Below are positions 60,793 through 64,000 of a stretch of 64,000 bases of DNA, piece after piece; within the stretch, counting starts at the first letter, position 1; each line of letters starts with the position of its first letter. This stretch comes from Krasilnikovia cinnamomea (GTDB lineage: Bacteria > Actinomycetota > Actinomycetes > Mycobacteriales > Micromonosporaceae): NCBI RefSeq assembly GCF_004217545.1, contig NZ_SHKY01000001.1, forward strand, positions 868,001 through 932,000. Reading direction: 5' to 3'. Both the position numbers and the translations under genes were made by a program. A model generated the notes under the pieces. It saw nothing but the letters and a program-made list of their open reading frames with translations, was not told where the DNA came from and did no database searches.

Positions 60793-60835
60793 CTGCCGGC
60801 CCTGCCCGCCGCCAGTCAGCGGGCAAGGCCGGCAG
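60793..60835. terminator. Strong bidirectional hairpin terminator
   Basis: A 17-bp stem with a single mismatch pairs 60793-60809 with 60819-60835 around a 9-base loop. It sits between convergent genes (stops at 60781 and 60895). Arms start CTGCCGGCC. It is the strongest hairpin I found in the window. Confidence 0.85.
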
Positions 60836-60910
60836 CCCAGGGTTCAGGCCAGCACTGGGTTCAGGCCAGCCCAGGGTTCAGGCCAGCCCGGGGTTCAGGC
60901 CAGCACGGGG
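60834..60910. repeat. 17-bp tandem repeat derived from a gene's 3' end
   Basis: Four 17-bp units based on AGCCCAGGGTTCAGGCC run head to tail (60834, 60851, 60868, 60885), with a partial fifth to 60910 that lies inside the end of the Old Yellow Enzyme gene. On the minus strand each unit carries CTGGCCTGA, the gene's last codons plus stop. The array is therefore a duplicated gene terminus. Confidence 0.9.
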
Positions 60911-62058
60911 TAGTCGGTGTAGCCCTTCGCGCCTCCGATGTAGAAGGTGGTCGCGTCCGGCTCGTTGAGCTCGGCGCCGCGCGTCCACCGCTGCACCAAG
61001 TCGGGGTTGGCGATGAACGGCCGCCCCACGGTCACGGCATCAGCGACACCATCGGCGACGATGCGTTCGACCTCGTCGCGGTCCGAGTCCGCACCGAAGC
61101 CGGTGTTGAGGACGAACGTCGCGGGCCACGCCGCCCGCAGCTTGCCGACGATCGGGTCGCCCGCCGCGGCGAGCACGTGCAGGTAGGCGAGCTTGAGCTC
61201 GGCGAGCTGGGCGACGAGCACCTCGTACACCGACAGGTCGTCCTCGGTGATGTCGTTGAACCCGTGCTGCGGCGAGATCCGGATCCCGACCCGGTCGGCG
61301 CCGATCGCGGCGCTGACCGCGGTCGCGACCTCGACGACGAAGCGCGCCCGGTTCTGCGGCGAGCCGCCGTAGCTGTCCGTGCGCTGGTTCACGCCGTCGG
61401 CCAGGAACTGGTGCAGCAGGTAGCCGTTCGCGGCGTGCAGCTCCACGCCGTCGAGTCCGGCGGCCACCGCCCGGCGGGCCGCGTCGGCGAACTCGGCGGC
61501 GATCCCGGGCAGTTCGTCGGCCGTCAGCTCGCGCGGCTCGGAGAAGGGCTGCAGGCCGGTGGCGGTGAACACCTCACCCGCGGCGCGCACGGCCGAGGGC
61601 GCCACCGGGGTCTGGCCACCGATCGTGCTGGTGTGCGAGATCCGGCCGGCGTGCATGAGCTGCACGACGATGCGGCCGCCACCGGCATGCACCGCGTCGG
61701 CGATGCGCTGCCAGCCCTCCTGGTGGGCGTCGGTGTGCAGGCCGGGCGTGTTCGGATAGCCCTGGCCGACGGCGGACGGCTGGCTGCCCTCGGCGATGAT
61801 GACGCCCGCACCGGCACGCTGGCCGTAGTACTCGGCCTGCAGGGCGCTGGGGGTTCCGTCTACCCCGGCCCGGTTGCGGGTCAGCGGTGCCATCCAGATG
61901 CGGTTGGGCACCTGGAGCGCGCCGACCGTCACCGGCTGCAGCAGCGGGCTGTCGGAGCTGAGTGGAGTGTTGGTCATGCCGGTACGAGCATCGGCACCGT
62001 TCGGAAACTTCCGTACCGTGGCCTGGATCACGCCGTCGGATTCGCGTCCGGCGGACAT
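60895..62058 (-). CDS. Old Yellow Enzyme-family alkene reductase
   Basis: 387 aa from ATG 62058, or 360 aa from ATG 61977 (MTNTPLSSDSPLLQPVTVG), where family similarity begins. The upstream start has GGTGGAGG eight bases before it and shares one base with the RDD stop (TGATG); the downstream start has no ribosome site. It is an FMN barrel: PNRIWMAPLTRNRA, catalytic-type HAANGYLLHQFLADG, NQRTDSYGGSPQNRARFV, VGIRISP and GRPFIANPDLVQRW. It reduces activated C=C bonds with NAD(P)H. The first 27 residues of the long form match nothing I know. Confidence 0.9.
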   Translation of the reverse strand: MSAGRESDGVIQATVRKFPNGADARTGMTNTPLSSDSPLLQPVTVGALQVPNRIWMAPLTRNRAGVDGTPSALQAEYYGQRAGAGVIIAEGSQPSAVGQGYPNTPGLHTDAHQEGWQRIADAVHAGGGRIVVQLMHAGRISHTSTIGGQTPVAPSAVRAAGEVFTATGLQPFSEPRELTADELPGIAAEFADAARRAVAAGLDGVELHAANGYLLHQFLADGVNQRTDSYGGSPQNRARFVVEVATAVSAAIGADRVGIRISPQHGFNDITEDDLSVYEVLVAQLAELKLAYLHVLAAAGDPIVGKLRAAWPATFVLNTGFGADSDRDEVERIVADGVADAVTVGRPFIANPDLVQRWTRGAELNEPDATTFYIGGAKGYTDYPVLA

Positions 62059-62483
62059 CAGACGGCCTCCACCACGACGGTACCGACCATCTTGTCGCTG
62101 AAGGTCTGCCGCTTGCCGTCCCACAGCGGCGCCAGCCAGCCGAGGCAGAGCGCCAGCGTGTCGACGATGTGACCCAGGTCGCGCAGCAACGCCCGCCCGC
62201 CACCGACCGGCCCGCCGTCCTGTTCGCCGATCAGGTTGATCCGCATGAGCTGCCGGCCCCACGTGCGCCCGGTGCGCCCGGCCCGGATCCACCGGTTGTA
62301 GGCGAACACGACGACGGCCAGCGCGATGCCGATCAGGTCGGCGGTACGCCCCAACGCGCTGGGCTGGCCGTCCGGACCGACCGTCGACTCGTAGACCAGG
62401 CCCCCGGCGAACGACGGCAGGAACGCGAGGACGACGTCGACAAGGTAGCCACCGGCTCGGCGCAACCAACTGGCGTAGTTCAT
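62058..62483 (-). CDS. RDD family membrane protein
   Basis: 141 aa from ATG 62483, five bases after GGGAG (a GTG two codons earlier is less well placed). RDD features: NYASWLRRAGGYLVDVVLAF, TM helices near 15-35, 50-70 and 105-120, and GRTWGRQLMRINLIGEQDGG. The C-terminal WDGKRQTFSDKMVGTVVVE is typical. Function in bacteria is unclear (some relatives act in ion transport). Translationally coupled to the reductase gene. Confidence 0.88.
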   Translation of the reverse strand: MNYASWLRRAGGYLVDVVLAFLPSFAGGLVYESTVGPDGQPSALGRTADLIGIALAVVVFAYNRWIRAGRTGRTWGRQLMRINLIGEQDGGPVGGGRALLRDLGHIVDTLALCLGWLAPLWDGKRQTFSDKMVGTVVVEAV

Positions 62484-62890
62484 GACCACTCCCTGTTCGT
62501 GAGGTCCCGACCTGGGCAGGCCGCGTCAGCCGACACGGCCGGTCATCCCGCGGGAACCTGGCGTGAGTGGACAGCGTACGAACGTGAGCCGCCGCTCGTG
62601 GTCCGCGCGACGTACCTCGTCAGGTTCCCGTGCGCACTGTCGCGGATGGACCCCGGCGGCGCGGCGGTGCGGCGGGTGGGCGCACGGGGACGTACCGGCG
62701 GCAGCCGGGCCACCGACCCACGGTGATACCGGCCCGAACCTGACGAGGTGGGCACCGCATCGATCGAAGAGGCCGCCGCGCCGCGCCCGGCGCCCTACGG
62801 TGGGGGACCACTCGGGCCGCCGGTCGGCCCGATCGGTGGCCACCCGCCGCAGGGGTGGGCCGCGACCTGGACAAGACGGGAGAGCCACGC
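62484..62890. other. Intergenic region with long-spaced inverted repeat
   Basis: About 400 bases without a convincing gene. The notable structure is a perfect 14-bp inverted repeat: ACCTCGTCAGGTTC at 62614-62627 and its complement at 62736-62749, separated by 108 bases. Open frames here are compositional. The promoter for the gene at 62891 should lie here, but I could not place it. Confidence 0.4.
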
Positions 62891-63229
62891 ATGGGCGATG
62901 GCAACGTTGGTCAGGAATTCCTCGCGACACAGGTGCAGCTGCTGGAGGCGGGCGACACCGCCGGCCTGTCCCAGCGCTACGCCGAGGACGCCGAGTTCGT
63001 CCGCCTGGACAAGGTGGTCCGCGGACGTACGGGGATCAAGGAGCTGTTCGACGCGTACCTGGAGCAGAAGCCGAACATCGAGCAGGTCGAGGCGGTGCAG
63101 ATCACCGACGACACGGTGCTGTACCAGGCCCGCGAGCAGCTCGACGGGCGAGAGGTGTGGGCCGTCGGCACGCTGGTCTTCGTCGATGGTCAGGTGTGGC
63201 GCCAGAGCGTGGCCTTCATCGACCGCTGA
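62891..63229 (+). CDS. NTF2-like (SnoaL-type) protein
   Basis: 112 aa from ATG 62891, seven bases after GGGAGAG. It has the small cone-shaped NTF2 fold pattern: FLATQVQLLEAGDTAGLSQR, YAEDAEFVRLDKVVRGRTGI, KELFDAYLEQKP, VLYQAREQLDGREVWAVG and TLVFVDGQVWRQSVAFIDR. Such proteins are polyketide cyclases, isomerases or simple ligand binders. No catalytic residues can be assigned. Monocistronic, followed by a hairpin. Confidence 0.8.
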   Translation: MGDGNVGQEFLATQVQLLEAGDTAGLSQRYAEDAEFVRLDKVVRGRTGIKELFDAYLEQKPNIEQVEAVQITDDTVLYQAREQLDGREVWAVGTLVFVDGQVWRQSVAFIDR

Positions 63230-63272
63230 CCCGGCCGGCCGACCGGCGAGCCGCCGGCGGCCTGCTCCGTGA

Positions 63273-63312
63273 CCGGCCCGGTCGTCCACCCCGGGGGTGG
63301 CGACCGGGCCGG
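63273..63312 (+). terminator. Hairpin terminator after NTF2-like gene
   Basis: CCGGCCCGGTCG (63273-63284) pairs with 63301-63312. The inner bases CCACC and GGTGG (63286-63290 and 63296-63300) extend the stem past a one-base bulge. It lies 44 bases after the stop at 63229, upstream of the next gene. Confidence 0.65.
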
Positions 63313-63443
63313 CCCGCGAGCCGCCGGGTGTGATTTTCTCGGTTTCGGAACGGGAATCGCTCAGGTGCAGCTCGGTTGCGACGATGCTTCCGGTGGCAGG
63401 GAAATGTGCCAGGGGGGAACGAGACGTCGGGGGGCGTTCGGTC

Positions 63444-64000
63444 ATGGGAGCAGTGGGACGTACGGGTGGCATGGTGCTGGCGGTGCTGGGAGCCGCGGCG
63501 GGGGCGGTGTACCAGGCGGCACCGGCCGTGGCGGCGACACCGACGCTGAGCAGCCAGGTCGCCTACGTGCGCAGCGGCAATGTGTACGTGAGCAAGGGCG
63601 CCACCGAGAAGCGCCTGACGACCGGCGGTGGCTACTCCCGGCCGAGCTGGTCGCGCGACGGCCGCCAGCTGGCCGTACTCAAGGGTGGCCAGGTGTGGGT
63701 CATGAAGGCCGACGGCACCGCCAAGCGCCGGTTGAGCACCCGCCCGGCGGCGGGCGCGTCCTGGTCGCCGGACGGCCGGTGGATCGCGTTCGCGTCGGCG
63801 TCCTGCACGGGCGGTCCCGGGGTGTACCGGATCTCGACGACCGCGCGGGCCGCCACCCCGCAGGTGCTGTTCCCGAGCGAATGCCGCGGCGAGGCCCTGC
63901 CCGACGCGACGGCGCCCGCCGCACCCGCGACCGGCACGCTGGCCGAGCGGCTGCGCTACGACAACGCGGTGGCCTGGTCCCCGGACGGCGGCCGGATCGT
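63444..64000 (+). CDS. Secreted TolB-like beta-propeller protein (5' part only)
   Basis: ATG 63444; the frame runs off the window end after 185 codons. A signal peptide is visible (GGMVLAVLGAAAGAVYQAAP, cleavage likely after AVAA). Then come repeated PD40/WD40-like blades: QVAYVRSGNVYVSKG, PSWSRDGRQLAVLKGGQVWVM, GASWSPDGRWIAFASASC and AVAWSPDGGRIV. The W-S-x-D-G-R pattern repeats every ~45-50 residues. The complete protein is probably a six- or seven-bladed extracellular propeller of unknown ligand. Two Cys (ASC and SEC) could form a disulfide. Confidence 0.85.
   Translation, partial: MGAVGRTGGMVLAVLGAAAGAVYQAAPAVAATPTLSSQVAYVRSGNVYVSKGATEKRLTTGGGYSRPSWSRDGRQLAVLKGGQVWVMKADGTAKRRLSTRPAAGASWSPDGRWIAFASASCTGGPGVYRISTTARAATPQVLFPSECRGEALPDATAPAAPATGTLAERLRYDNAVAWSPDGGRI

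Noticed and set aside
60834..60910. Short regularly spaced repeats as a CRISPR array
   Set aside because: Units are directly abutting, 17 bp long, without unique spacers, and derive from the adjacent gene's end. No cas genes are present.

Overview
The window is high-GC actinobacterial DNA. GTG and TTG starts are common, and many genes overlap by 1-4 bases (ATGA, GTGA, TGATG). The gene content includes methyl-accepting chemotaxis receptors, a GGDEF/EAL protein, an RsbU-type phosphatase, a PAC2 protein, XRE/TPR regulators, a GlgX-TreY-TreZ operon and urate/allantoin catabolism. This fits the Micromonosporaceae, most likely an Actinoplanes-like organism with motile spores. The taxonomic call is inference. 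I see no rRNA, tRNA, CRISPR array or intact insertion sequence.

Layout. 0-9.5 kb: a small hypothetical protein, two large membrane proteins rich in tandem repeats, an RsbU/RsbW-like phosphatase-kinase fusion, a VOC protein, an HTH + Clp-N gene pair behind two palindromic operators, a STAS anti-sigma antagonist and a lone receiver domain. 9.6-12 kb: pirin, a probably broken small gene and a frameshifted XRE/TPR regulator pseudogene. 12-26 kb: purine-ring catabolism in two blocks on the minus strand (uraD-hiuH-uox-aceB-DUF6986-like, and allB-alc-APH-like kinase). Between the blocks lies a roughly 4 kb segment of visibly lower GC carrying an HTH/TPR regulator, a PNPOx-like flavoprotein, a VOC protein, an HD-domain protein and two hypotheticals. 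26-31.5 kb: HrpB helicase, a PP2C phosphatase, a polytopic membrane protein and a membrane-anchored amino-acid-type binding protein. 31.5-41.6 kb: YidD, then treZ, treY and glgX on the minus strand, with a divergent glycogen-debranching-type protein and a GT4 glycosyltransferase. 41.6-43.4 kb: a UBP zinc finger and a Na+/H+ antiporter. 43.5-48.8 kb: five translationally coupled genes (KASIII, GT2, adenylate-forming ligase, GT2, cytochrome P450) that look like a small lipid or natural-product pathway. 48.8-57.1 kb: lipoprotein, EcsC, GGDEF-EAL, MCP, PAC2 and a soluble GAF-GAF-MCP protein. 57.1-64 kb: esterase, DUF402, a second cation/proton antiporter, a hypothetical protein, an Old Yellow Enzyme coupled to an RDD protein, an NTF2-like protein and the start of a secreted TolB-like propeller.

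How genes work together. Urate oxidase, HIU hydrolase, OHCU decarboxylase, allantoinase and allantoicase take urate to ureidoglycolate. Malate synthase would capture the glyoxylate. No recognisable ureidoglycolate lyase is present, so the aldolase-fold protein coupled to aceB is a candidate. GlgX, TreY and TreZ form a debranch-isomerise-hydrolyse route from alpha-glucan to trehalose. The signalling genes at 50-57 kb connect c-di-GMP with chemotaxis. The best candidate for an undescribed system is the KASIII/GT2/ligase/GT2/P450 operon. The palindrome-controlled, apparently leaderless HTH-ClpN pair and the binding protein/membrane protein/PP2C module come next.
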